From Acrasis kona (lineage: Eukaryota; Heterolobosea; Eutetramitea; Acrasida; Acrasidae), in NCBI GenBank assembly GCA_026419775.2, contig JAOPGA020001632.1:1-64000 (forward strand): a DNA stretch of 64,000 nt. The letters run 5' to 3'. Positions within the stretch are counted from its first letter, which is position 1; every line of letters begins with the position of its first letter. The notes beneath the pieces were generated by a model that saw only the letters and a list, made by a program, of their open reading frames with translations, was not told the origin of the DNA and ran no database searches. Positions 8,947 to 18,392 of this stretch are shown here, piece by piece. The position numbers were made by a program, and so were the translations under genes.

Positions 8947-10830
8947 TGTGATGAATGTTTTCAAAAAGAACGAGAGCAACAACAACGTGAACAAGATAAA
9001 AAAGATTTTGAAAACCAACTCACCTTTTCTGATTTGATGCGCTTGACTCTTGTGAGATTGAACGAGGCCAGAGCCATTCAGACCAACATTGCCCAAGTCG
9101 AAAAGAGTTTGGATAAGTTTCAAAAAGCCAAAGCACAACTCAAAGAGCACATTCAAGGTTGTGATGTCGGTCAGCAACCCGATCAACAAATCATCGACCA
9201 GAAGAATGTTGCTGAGGAAGATCACCAAGTGGTCGTGAACGAACTATCCAATGCCCTTGACAGCCGTCCCATCATCGACCACCAACAATTGAAACAAATC
9301 ACCGCCAGTCTATTTGAGTTCAAGAGAGATTATCCAGAGAGCCGCCTCGTTCAGGCACGTCAACATCTGGTTGATGAGTATCAAGAGCAACTGAAGAGGG
9401 AAAAGGAAAGCATCAAGCGTTATGAACAAGCCAAGCAAAAAGTCATTTTTTCAAGACGTGAATTGAGAGCGGCCGAAATTGAATTATCTTCGATCAATCT
9501 CGAAATTGAAAAACAAGAATTTGAGGGCAGTAGTCCATCCGAATCCATCAAGAAGTAAGCCATCCAGAAGAATGAAATCAACAAGATTACTCGATTAGTC
9601 AAAGTCGAAGAGGAAGAACTTTTTGCAGCGGGCCAACAAGAACATTTGCCCGAGGAGCTGAAACACAATGCAAGATCCGTGGCCAATGTTCGCAATCAGC
9701 TACGCATTCAAAGGCAGGAGTCAAACATGATTGGGGATTACAAGATTATTGAAGAGTTGCAGCATGGGGCTCAAGCAAAGGTTTATTTGTGTGAAAACGC
9801 CAACCGAGATCGCGTCGTTGTCAAGGCCTATACCGTTGTTGTTGCGAGCGACATTCAAGTGGGGATGAAGGAAGTAAGTATGACCGCATTGACGCTAACC
9901 CTTTTGTAGTGCATCACCGTCCAATCCATCCAGCATCAAAATGTGATTACCATCTTGGATTACTTTACGGAACACACCTCCACCTTTCAAAGATTCTGTC
10001 TTGTCGCCCCCCATTATCAAGGAGGCGACATGGACGCACTACTATCAAGAGCGAGACTGCAAAATCAAAACATCCCCGCACCCGTATGTACTTTTGATTC
10101 GACATTTATCATTGTTTGTAGGTCGTTTTGCGCATCGCTCATCAATTAGCATCTGGCTTGGAAGTGATCCATGCCAAAGGGATTATCCATCGTGACATTA
10201 AACCCAAAAANATTTACCTCACTCCTGAGGGAGAATCTCTAGTGATTGGGGACTTTGGCCTCGCAAAAAGCAGCAACAACAAGATGAGCATTGCTGGAGA
10301 AGAAGATTACATGAGCTTCGAAATGAAATCCCAAAANCCATATTCTGGCCAAACCGACATGTGGTCCTTCGGATGTGTCTTGTATGAATTGATGAGCCTC
10401 AAACACAAGAACATGTCCAACGATTATCTCGAAGCCATTGCCGACGAAAGGCTGTCCGAGTTCAGAAGTGAATTGAAACAAGATATGAACGTGAGTATTA
10501 CATCATGATTTTGCCTGACCCGTTTAGATGAGTGGCATGTATCCTCAACCCTTGATTGAATTGGTCATCAAGTTGTTGCAGAGAAGAGATGTGGATAGAC
10601 CGACTGCATCCCAAATCATGCAGATGAGAGATTTGTTTGGAGGCGTTGAAGTTGTTCGAGCAGATGAACAACGAGATTGTGTGATTTGCATGGATGCAGC
10701 AAAGAGTCATGCTTGCTCTCCATGTGGTCATAAAGTTGTATGTGAAGAATGTGCGGAGAGAGTGTATGAGAGAGGTGTGTGTCCCATCTGCAGAGCAGAG
10801 GTAATCCATTGTATTCGCATTTTCGAATAA
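8947..10830 (+). CDS. Coiled-coil/protein kinase/RING protein with an in-frame stop (pseudogene or sequence error)
   Basis: Exons in one consistent frame: 8947-9873, 9910-10083, 10122-10490 and 10528-10830, with introns of 36-38 bp. The first ~250 codons are charged coiled coil. A kinase domain follows: IGDYKIIEEL and the Gly loop, the VVVKAY lysine, HRDIKPK, GDFGLAK (the Mg-binding DFG) and DMWSFGCVLYEL. The C-terminus is a C3HC4 RING similar to those of IAP-type ubiquitin ligases (CVICMDA, CGHKVVC, CPICRAEV). Problems: a TAA stop at 9556-9558 interrupts the frame, while coding resumes immediately in the same frame; the 5' end lacks an ATG before 9037; and two ambiguous bases (10211, inside the catalytic-loop Asn codon, and 10337) show weak sequence support. 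It could be a decaying gene or a live gene with a base-call error. Expected role: a kinase with E3 ligase activity, substrate unknown. Confidence 0.7.
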
Positions 10831-11022
10831 ATATAGTCACGGACTATTATAACACATTATCAAAGAATTGGTTATTGATCTCCGTATTTTTTCTACAATC
10901 TCTTCAGCCCACGAAAATTGTTGTATCTGCTCGTTCGCTACTTGACAGTAATTAACCCTAGCAAGAATGATAATTTGTTTCGAATATTTTGATGGAATGT
11001 GTTTTCTTGCTGCACAGTCAAA

Positions 11023-11069
11023 GAAAATTCCTTTCTATGCATCTGTAAAATCCAAAAAGAAGAAATGTA
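11023..11069 (+). repeat. 47-bp copy of the Rho-fusion gene's 3' coding end
   Basis: These 47 bases are identical to 48384-48430, which encode the C-terminal polybasic tail of the dioxygenase/F-box/Rho gene. Here they are detached from any GTPase frame and sit 39 bp before the 54-aa gene. The rest of 10831-11108 has no supported gene. Confidence 0.85.
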
Positions 11070-11108
11070 GAATCGACAATAAATGTCTATAAATAAAAGC
11101 AATTAAAA

Positions 11109-11273
11109 ATGGACCAACAAGAAGTGGAGAGGATGAGAGAGGACAAGCAGAAGATCATAGAGGAGACCAAAGCGCACATGAACGACAGAACACCACAAGA
11201 TTTACTAAAAGGAGAAGGCGAGGGACGGAAGAACAATGATACCGAGGATACACCCCAAATAGAGGCTGAGTGA
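11109..11273 (+). CDS. 54-residue hydrophilic protein (copy A of a local duplicate)
   Basis: A short ORF of 54 residues, beginning MDQQEVERMREDKQ. It is very charged, predicted helical in the first 25 residues, then EGEG and acidic at the end. Alone it would be hard to accept, but a paralogue lies at 48481-48636 on the minus strand. Across the shared 48 codons I count six base changes, four of them silent and two changing residues (V to A, R to W), and the ~30 bp before the ATG are also conserved. That pattern favours a real protein. The copies diverge near the C-terminus (IEAE here, L in the other). Function unknown. Confidence 0.7.
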   Translation: MDQQEVERMREDKQKIIEETKAHMNDRTPQDLLKGEGEGRKNNDTEDTPQIEAE

Positions 11274-11302
11274 TGATGTGAAATTTTATTAACGAGTAGA
11301 AA

Positions 11303-12139
11303 TTACAATAATTCTTGGGAGTTATTAGAAGCGTCTTTACTGAAATAAAAAGTTAAAATATCCCGCGAGTGTCCAACAATCTGAAACATACCAGCAATGA
11401 GGTATAGAGAGGCTGCAATTATCCACAAGATAATAGCTCCAGTTTGTAATGATGTGTTGAGTAATGACCTGTAGTAAAGCAGCCATACAATGGATCCCAA
11501 CAATAGTATCAAGGACGCCACAGTGTACATAAAGATGGCAATAATATCCAAGTAACGGCTGAGCAAACTTTGAGAAGTGGTTTTGTATCTCATGTGTGTG
11601 TGGTAGATGCGATAAATGCGGAGTAAAAAAAAAGCCACAACCAAAAAAGAACCAGTGGTCACGAGAAGAATTCCTGTTATGCTAACATCTATATTTCTAG
11701 AAAACCACATACCTGTGCCGACCTGCATCATAATACCACCAACGAAAGATGTAATAAAACTGAGTGAAAAGTATAAAACGATACTCAAGCAACTTTCGGT
11801 TATAAAGTTACCTTCAGTAGAACTCGCACAAGAAAACAATGCCACACCAATAAAGCAGCTAAATGCAAGTAGCATGAAAGCTCGGGCGGCATCAAAGTCT
11901 GCTAAACTCATAGCAGCACCAACCAATAGAAGTGTTCCATAAATTAACATGAAAACTCCAACCATCATTCCCATTATTGGCGGTCGTTTCTTATCTTCGT
12001 TAGTGTTGAGATCAAGATCCGATTCTTCTTGGGCAGTTGCGGTACATGACTTCTCATCCCCTAACTCGTTTTCGTCTGTGAAAAGAACAGAAGGACTATC
12101 CTCTTTACTTGAAGTGGCCTGTGTATCGTGTACGTCCAT
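11303..12139 (-). CDS. Multi-pass membrane protein of unknown function
   Basis: 278 residues, single exon, ATG at 12139. The first ~50 residues are acidic and hydrophilic (probably cytosolic). About six or seven hydrophobic segments follow, beginning GMMVGVFMLIYGTLLLVGAA, then AFMLLAFSCFIGVALFSC, SIVLYFSLSFITSFVGG, ITGILLVTTGSFLVVAFF, IIAIFMYTVASLILLLGS and AIILWIIAASLYLIAG. A basic loop (RIYRIYHTHMRYK) separates the fourth and fifth. There is no signal peptide and no family motif I recognise. An 80-bp piece of its coding region (11838-11917) is copied at 48705-48784. Its 3' end is 29 bp from the end of the convergent 54-aa gene. Confidence 0.75.
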   Translation of the reverse strand: MDVHDTQATSSKEDSPSVLFTDENELGDEKSCTATAQEESDLDLNTNEDKKRPPIMGMMVGVFMLIYGTLLLVGAAMSLADFDAARAFMLLAFSCFIGVALFSCASSTEGNFITESCLSIVLYFSLSFITSFVGGIMMQVGTGMWFSRNIDVSITGILLVTTGSFLVVAFFLLRIYRIYHTHMRYKTTSQSLLSRYLDIIAIFMYTVASLILLLGSIVWLLYYRSLLNTSLQTGAIILWIIAASLYLIAGMFQIVGHSRDILTFYFSKDASNNSQELL

Positions 12140-12203
12140 GATGACAATTTCGGATTAAAAATAATCTGTCCGCACATCCTATTTCGTCGTTGTAACATAA
12201 TAA

Positions 12204-13139
12204 ATGATTCGTTGTTTGGGTTACGGGTCTTTTTCAGTTGTCGCGCTTAATTCTTTGACGCATTCGTCGTCACATGCGATGAAGTCTATTTCGGTTGTGT
12301 CTTTTTCGCTTTCGCATTCGTCGTCGGAAATGAAGCCTCCTAAAAATAAAGATTATTATATTGTAGCAATATATTCACTTAGTATATGTATTCGATATCG
12401 TTCAGTGGTTTCCAGTCGCAGATGGACCCTTTAATCCATACATCCCAAAGTCGTCCAAGAACAAAATTTCTACGCCTCTTCCAACATCCGATGTATGTCA
12501 GCAAATTCGTTTGCGACTGTTGGTTCTGAGCGATTTAAATTTTTTCGTGCATCAACAATTGCTCTACTGATTTGGTTGGCATCTGACGTTGATAAAACTG
12601 CACTAGTACTTTTACTTGCACATGATCTTTGAATGTAAAAAGTGTAGACGGATGGGAAACACAATTGATACAAAGTCTCTTGTATCATTGCAGATAGCAA
12701 AGTTTGCAAGGTCACCAAACATTCCTGAATTGCTGCTCACTCAAAGTATGTATCCCTGTCTGAATTGGTAATATTTTTGTTTGTTGAAGAGAGCATCAAA
12801 CTCATACCTTTCCATAGGGAACTTCTTTAAAGCACCTTTCTTGGTGTGTCTCTTTACAGATGAATGTAAAAGATTTGAGAAGTTGTTTAAAATAAAAGTT
12901 CTTTTTGTAGCAGAAATTGTTGGTGTTGGTTTTACTTCAGTTACATAATTGTGACCTTCTGGTTGGTATGCAAGGAACTCATATTCTGTTGTGTGGTGCA
13001 CCATCTTTGCTGGGAATTTGTGTTATGTGTACCATCTTCGTCTATCAACACGACCTTCGACTCTATGCTCTGTCCTTCCAATCATATAGGCACAGATAAC
13101 ATGGTTGTGACCGACCCTTTTTTTGTTGATCTTGGTCAT
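12204..13139 (-). pseudogene. Unresolved, possibly broken minus-strand gene
   Basis: Protein-like frames succeed one another on the minus strand but do not join cleanly. A frame opening near 13139 (MTKINKKRVGHNH) runs to a TAA and continues past it from 13004 (MVHHTTEYEFLAYQ) to 12741; a 42-bp GTGTTG..CCCAG intron could remove the TAA. A second frame covers 12718-12470 (ECLVTLQTLL to HRMLEEA). A third reads WDVWIKGSICDW near 12430 and continues after a TTTTTAG acceptor into an acidic end (FISDDECESEKD, stop at about 12230). No GT-AG pair links the first two frames. I recognise no family. It could be a pseudogene, or a gene with unusual introns or sequence errors. The plus-strand ORF at 12204-12434 resembles a kinase Gly loop but is probably the shadow of the acidic exon. 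Confidence 0.35.
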
Positions 13140-13208
13140 TACAATGCGGAACTTGTACACCCTACCATAAATAACATTTATTAACATCATCCATCAAGTT
13201 GAAACAAA

Positions 13209-13925
13209 ATGGGACAGAATACACCAGAGGAAGATTTGACAGCAAATAATTCGTCCTCGATACTGGACGAGTTAACCTCTGAAAACTTTGGAAGTACTTT
13301 AAATATTAAACGACTAAGTGGGGAGTTCGACCAAGTAATAGCCGATACTGCCATGACAGAGTATGACGACACATTGCCTGTGAGGAGTGAAGATGCAGGT
13401 CCAATATCAAATGATGAGAGAGAAGAAGATAAGGAAAAAAAGAAAAGAATAATAGAAGGAAGGCAGAAGTTTCCGGAACTTTTTACAGAATTGATTGACG
13501 ACCAAGAAGATGAAAAGAATTTATGCAGTATTTGTCTTGAATTGTATACTACAGATAACCCTGCAATCGATTGCGATTGCTCCCATCAATTTCATTTGCA
13601 ATGCGTCGAGGAGTGGCTACAGAGGTAAGCATAATTGTTTAAGTAATACCAGACTAATTTGTCTAGAAGTCCCAACTGTCCTGTCTGCTGGCAGAAATTA
13701 AAACATCCATTCATGGAGGACTTTATACCTGTAAGAAGCCATTCCTCCTCATTTAGTGTACAGCCTACTTATCATCAATCAATGTCGTCGCATCCTATAC
13801 AGCAAAGACAGGTATATCCTATTGGTATGAACCAAACAGTAAGACGACGCACAGTGAGTGGTACAGTGCCTCCTACGTCGCCCACATCACGACAAGGTCT
13901 ACTTGGTAGGATATTTAATAAGTAA
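13209..13925 (+). CDS. RING-H2 finger protein (probable E3 ubiquitin ligase)
   Basis: Exons 13209-13624 and 13667-13925 with a 42-bp intron inside the RING; 224 residues. The RING-H2 pattern is complete across the splice: CSICLEL, then C-x-C-x-H-x-x-H with QFHLQCVEEWLQR, then NCPVCWQ. The N-terminal ~100 residues are acidic/polar with a lysine-rich patch, and the C-terminal ~70 residues are Ser/Pro/Gln-rich. There are no membrane segments. RING-H2 proteins recruit E2 enzymes; the substrate cannot be told. Confidence 0.88.
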
Positions 13926-14031
13926 GCAGTGATTTAACATTTAAACTAAAAAATTATTAAGAATATTTGTAAGGAGTCCGTCTAATTTAAATAATTCATT
14001 AATATGAAAGTATATATAAATTTATGTAACA

Positions 14032-14810
14032 TTATAACTTTGAATCAATATCATAAGTGTACTTCTTGTTTTCAACCACAAAAGTGTATTGCTTGGATAA
14101 GTCTTTAATTCCGCATGTGATAACATCTCCTTGCTTGACTGGTCCCACTCCTGCGGGTGTTCCCATCAAAATAATGTCCGAATCTTCAAGTTTCATGATC
14201 CTTAGAGAATGTAACATCAAACTTGATCACAGTGCTTACCTTGATATGTATGCTATCGCTCTTGGGATGGAGTGGATCATGTTTTTCGTGCTATCTCTCT
14301 GCCTCTCCTGCCCATTCACATTCAAAAATAGCTCAAGGTTGTTCACATCCTTGACATCTTCTTTGAGGAATAATTCATCTCCGATGGGACAGAACGTGTC
14401 ATACCCTTTGGCAGCACTCCATGGTTGGCCCTTCTTTTTAGCCTCTGCTTGCACAGTTCTCTCTGTCATCTATCATATTTAGACAATAATTACATGCAGT
14501 TTACATCTAGAGTAAGGCAGTATCCAAGTACATGGTCCATTGCATTTTTCTCGGGTATGTTTCTTCCACCTTTTGATATCACGACTCCTAATTCAAGTTC
14601 GTGATGTACTTCTGTACTTCCCTCTGGTAATTCGATAGCTGCAAAAGGTTTCGAGTTTTTGTGGGGTAAAATTGAAGTTGATGGCTTGATAAAGAATATT
14701 GGGTCTTCGAGTACAGTGCCTTTCATCTCTTTGGCGTGTAATTCATAGTTTCTCAACAGACACAATAGCTTCTTCGTCCTGGGTAGAACCTGATCGATCT
14801 TTCTCAACAT
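14032..14810 (-). CDS. FAHD1: Fumarylacetoacetate hydrolase-domain protein, FAHD1-like acylpyruvase
   Basis: Exons (minus strand) 14505-14810, 14240-14469 and 14032-14200, with introns of 35 and 39 bp; 234 residues, close to the usual length of the family. FAHD1 enzymes cleave acylpyruvates and decarboxylate oxaloacetate, normally in mitochondria. Matching segments: RNYELHAKEM, PIFFIKPST, HHELELGVV (metal-binding Glu residues), AMDHVLGYCLTLD, KGQPWSAAKGYDTFCPIG, and across the last splice RIMKLEDSDIILMGTPAGVG. The start at 14810 is the first Met that includes the whole conserved core. A clear mitochondrial presequence is not obvious. The start codon is only 20 bp from the divergent KANSL2-like gene. 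Confidence 0.93.
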
Positions 14811-14830
14811 TTTTGTAATATTTAGACAAC
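14811..14830. promoter_or_regulatory. 20-bp gap between divergent start codons
   Basis: Only 20 A/T-rich bases separate the ATGs of FAHD1 (minus) and the KANSL2-like gene (plus). Transcription of each must begin within this gap or inside the other gene's coding sequence. Confidence 0.55.
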
Positions 14831-16230
14831 ATGGAGGTTGATGAGGATGATGCATTGAAAGAAGAACGTTCAAACGAAAGTTTCCCTGATGTGGTCGATT
14901 CTGAGGGAAATTACGATCGAGCATCAGTAACACTATTTCCGAAGAAGGAGCATTATGGAACGGACGGAAAAAGGTTTTGTGCGCATGGTGGTAATGTTTG
15001 CACACAAAGGCCTATGAGGAATTTTGATTTTTGTGTTAAGCACATTCTACAGGACCCTAAGGCACCTTTTAAACAATGCGACTACATCGCTAAGCAAACA
15101 AACAAGCAGTGTGCTAATCCAGTAAAAATAGTAGATCCAAAGGATGACAACAGATATTGCAACGCCCATAAACAAATGCTAGGAATCATTCCAAAAGGAA
15201 CAGGCCAGTACTCTAAAAAGAAAAAGGGAGCTTCTACCGATAAGAACAAGGCATCTGATACACCTCCTGGAAAGAGGAAGAAGGAAGGAGAAGAGGAAGA
15301 GGAGGTAGAGGAGGAAGTTAACAGTGACACAGAGACAGATGACGGCGTTCCAACAGATTCTGTACGTCTTGATTAATTCCTTGCAATGTTTTACTAATGC
15401 TACAGACAAAACCAAAAGCAAAAAAGAAGCGAAAGACAAGAAAAACATCAAGTGCGGTCACAGTACCAATAGGCAACGGACAATATAGTGCGACCATATC
15501 AACAGGAGATAGTGACACGGAGAGCGACGTGGCCACAGATGAAGAAGGCTTCTATGACGAAGAAGAATTAATCTTTGAACTAGACGGAAAGCCGAGATTT
15601 ACACAGGAAGAATTTTTGCTTGCCAGGAGGGCGCGTATAGAAAGGATGATTAAAATTTACCAGTCGCAGCAAAATAGAATGAAACAGTCACTTCAGGTCA
15701 AGTACCAACAATTCATCAAACAGAGGCAGCAAGCTACAAACGGACTACTTTCAGCCAAGATGGGCCAAGGATCAACTGTTAAGCTTCGCATGAAGGTAGC
15801 CGACCACGAACAAGAAGATGAACAAATGACATTACGCAAACTTTTAGAAGCAGTCGTGACATTCCCTGCAGAAAATAGACAAGTATACCAAGTTGACAAG
15901 GAAGAAAAGTATGACGAATTAACAAAAGAACCTTTATGTAGTCACCCTGAATGTCACTCACACCGAATGATGTGTAGTGAATTTTGCTTTACGCACATTT
16001 TGTATGATAGAAATCAAAGACTTTATATGGCTGGTCCTAACGGTCCTACTGATCCTGTTTTGTGTTATAGAATGTTAAATGGTAATGCTGTTGCACTTTT
16101 AAATTCACACAGTGAGAGAAAGGTTGTTGTTCTTGAAAGTAGCGATAAGGTAAATACCACGGATGCTGAGGCTGACAAAAGAATCGATTATGACAAGTTA
16201 ACAAAGTCTCTGTCAAAAATAAAGGAATAA
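14831..16230 (+). CDS. KANSL2/INO80D-type C3Hc3H zinc-finger nuclear protein
   Basis: Exons 14831-15361 and 15406-16230; 451 residues. Two copies of the potential DNA-binding C3Hc3H module typical of KANSL2 and INO80D are seen. The first has CAHGGNVC, FCVKH, QCDYIAK, QCANPV and YCNAH (about residues 49-116). The second, near the C-terminus, has LCSHPECHSHRMMCSEFCFTH. Between them lie a basic/acidic linker (KKKKG, then EEEEEVEEEV) and RRARIERMIKIYQSQQNRMK, a likely coiled coil. In animals KANSL2 belongs to the NSL histone acetyltransferase complex and INO80D to a chromatin remodeller. I cannot choose between the two from sequence alone. Confidence 0.85.
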
Positions 16231-16308
16231 AATTTTGTAAATCCGCATTTTGTAATAAAACCTAATTCAACCACTCTATTTTGAATTACCTTTAGAGTAG
16301 ATTGGACA

Positions 16309-17392
16309 ATGTCGCACTCTATTGAAGTGGAGGACGAGCCATCTAGCGAAAACCAACCATTCATCAAACCAAAAAATGAGTTCTTTAGAGCCACACAGTC
16401 GCCAATGGATTTTCTACACAACAATCGTTTAGGAAGTTTGTTGATGTTCGCACTAAAGTGGGGCATGACGGTATTTGGATATATTATGATCAGCATTGCA
16501 ATGGTCCTATTTACGTTGCTCATTATATTCTATTTCTTCGCCATTACACCTCTTGTATCCTATAACAATTACATTTATGCCACTTTGGTTTTGGTTGGGA
16601 TATTCCTTGCCTTCAATTTGATGTTTAATTACATACAATGCATACGGACTCCACCAGGTGCTCCTACACAAGAATGGGTAAATTTTAATTCTATCATGAT
16701 TCATAACACCATCAGTTAGATGAGGTCGAGGGCAAGATTGATGAGTTGAGGAGGGCTGGCTCATCCATACCAGGGAAGCAATTCTCCAAATATTGCAATC
16801 GTTGCGAACAAGCAAAACCAGCGCGTGCTCATCATTGCCACATTTGTGACAAGTGCGTCTTGCGCATGGATCATCACTGTCCATGGGTCAATAATTGCAT
16901 CGGTTACAACAACCATAGGTACTTCATTCTGTTCTTGTTCTACTTATGGACCTCCGCCATTCATGTTTGCATTGTACTATCTCTCGTGTCACTAGATAAA
17001 GTCTGGGTAAGTCATTCTAATGTTTATTTTTAACTATTGTTTAGTATAACGAAGAAATTTGGTACCAGTGGGGTACCTGGTTGGCATTTGTTAACATTCT
17101 TTCAGGTTCCATGGCAGTTACCATGACAGGTTTCTTCGGCTGGCATGTTTATTTATTGCTTACGAACCAGACCACAATAGAATTCCAGTTTAATAAATTC
17201 AAAGTAGTTACTGCAAAGAGGAGCGGAAAATCAAGTCTTAACGAGTATGATGTTGGAATGAGAAGTAACGTTGAACAGTTATTTGGAACGATAGATAGAT
17301 GGATCTTCATGTTTTTACCTTCCATAACGCCTCCTCCATTGAGTGGATGTGAGTACCCAACATTAAGCAACTATAGCAGAATTGAAGTATAA
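16309..17392 (+). CDS. DHHC-type protein S-acyltransferase
   Basis: Exons 16309-16677, 16716-17006 and 17045-17392; 335 residues. The Cys-rich domain is complete: [31 protein letters not shown], with the catalytic DHHC. Two hydrophobic helices precede it (one around [20 protein letters not shown] and the next) and two follow ([19 protein letters not shown], then the [18 protein letters not shown] segment), the four-helix layout of the family. TTIEF is the TTxE motif. The DPG motif after helix 2 is replaced by TPPGAP. It palmitoylates cysteines of membrane-associated proteins, probably at Golgi or ER. It is closest in feel to the ZDHHC6/16 group, but that is a guess. Confidence 0.93.
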
Positions 17393-17416
17393 AAATGTTT
17401 ATAAAGTGTTTTTTTA

Positions 17417-18360
17417 TTATGTTCTTATTCTTAAAAACTCTAATGATCCGTCAAAGTCTAAAGTGTTTGATATCTTGAGCTCTTGTGCTTCGTATTCTGC
17501 TTCTTGAAGGAATACTCGGTTGGCATGTCTTGCTGTTACTTCCGATAACTCTTCTGCTTTAGATCCTTGTATCTCCAATGAGAACTTTTGAAAGCAAGTG
17601 TTTGATTTTGGTTTTAGGTCTCTTAAAGTTGTTGTCAGAGTGCAAATGTGACGATTTTCAGTATCTTTTTCTATTGTCAAGAAGAAGTGATCGTATGGAG
17701 ATGAGCGAACAACATCAGCGGTGCTGCCGTCTTTTTGGGCGGAAAAGTATCTCTCAAAAGGTAATCCATCTTCGCATAGTTTTGGATGAGTGAAAATGGC
17801 GCTATATGAACAGGTGTCAGGTTCTGAGAGTTCTGCTAGCTCTGCTGTGGCTCCGCACATGAATTTTACAGATGTTTTTCTAACAATTTGTTTTCCATTA
17901 ATAGAGCAGGCAGTTCCATTGTTAAGGTACATGGTGTCTTTGTTTCGTTCTACAAATGACCCTAAAATATATACATCGTCTCCGTGTCTTTGAGTTAGCT
18001 TTCCACCAACACATAACTGGTTTCTTGTTATTAATCAAAAAAGCATGTGATTCTTACTGAATATGACCAGTATCCAATCTCTTTGTTGAAGCAGTTGCCC
18101 TTTAAGCTGTCAATACCACTATAATCGCTTCTCTTCTTCGGATCGATTTTTTTGACTGGCTCATCAGGTGACTTTTTTTCAACACAATCAGTAGTAGTGA
18201 ATTTGAAGTCGCACATTACTGCTCCAAGTTTAACTGTGGCTTTCATATTTTGTTGACCAGCCTTCACAGTAAAAGCTTTACTTTCTGTGAAAGAATTTCT
18301 TATGAGTCCATGAGAGAAACTATACAAACACGTCAGTAGGAGAAAAAACAGAAACCTCAT
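17417..18360 (-). CDS. Secreted or ER-lumenal protein with an MRH domain
   Basis: Exons (minus strand) 18058-18360 and 17417-18016; 300 residues. The ATG at 18360 gives a clear signal peptide (RFLFFLLLTCLYSFSHG). An MRH (mannose-6-phosphate-receptor homology) fold is suggested by the Cys arrangement and by CVGGKL, GDDVYILGSF, MYLNNGTACS, VKFMCGA, TCSYSAIFTHPKLC. MRH domains of OS-9, glucosidase II beta and GlcNAc-phosphotransferase gamma bind mannose on glycoproteins, so a glycoprotein quality-control or sorting role is possible. There is no KDEL-type retention signal (the end is FLRIRT). The gene begins 32 bp downstream of the cyclophilin stop codon. Confidence 0.72.
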
Positions 18361-18392
18361 CAACAAACACTATTTTTACAATATTTAAAACT

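Noticed and set aside
9555-9589. Splicing out the kinase-gene TAA as a short intron (GTAAGC...AACAAG)
   Set aside because: The interval is 31 bp and not a multiple of three; after it the frame would hit a stop at once, whereas the unspliced frame continues correctly.
12204-12434. Plus-strand frame resembling a kinase glycine loop (LGYGSFSVV...AMKSI)
   Set aside because: There is no continuation into a kinase domain on the plus strand, and the opposite strand reads as a plausible acidic C-terminal exon with a TTTTTAG acceptor.
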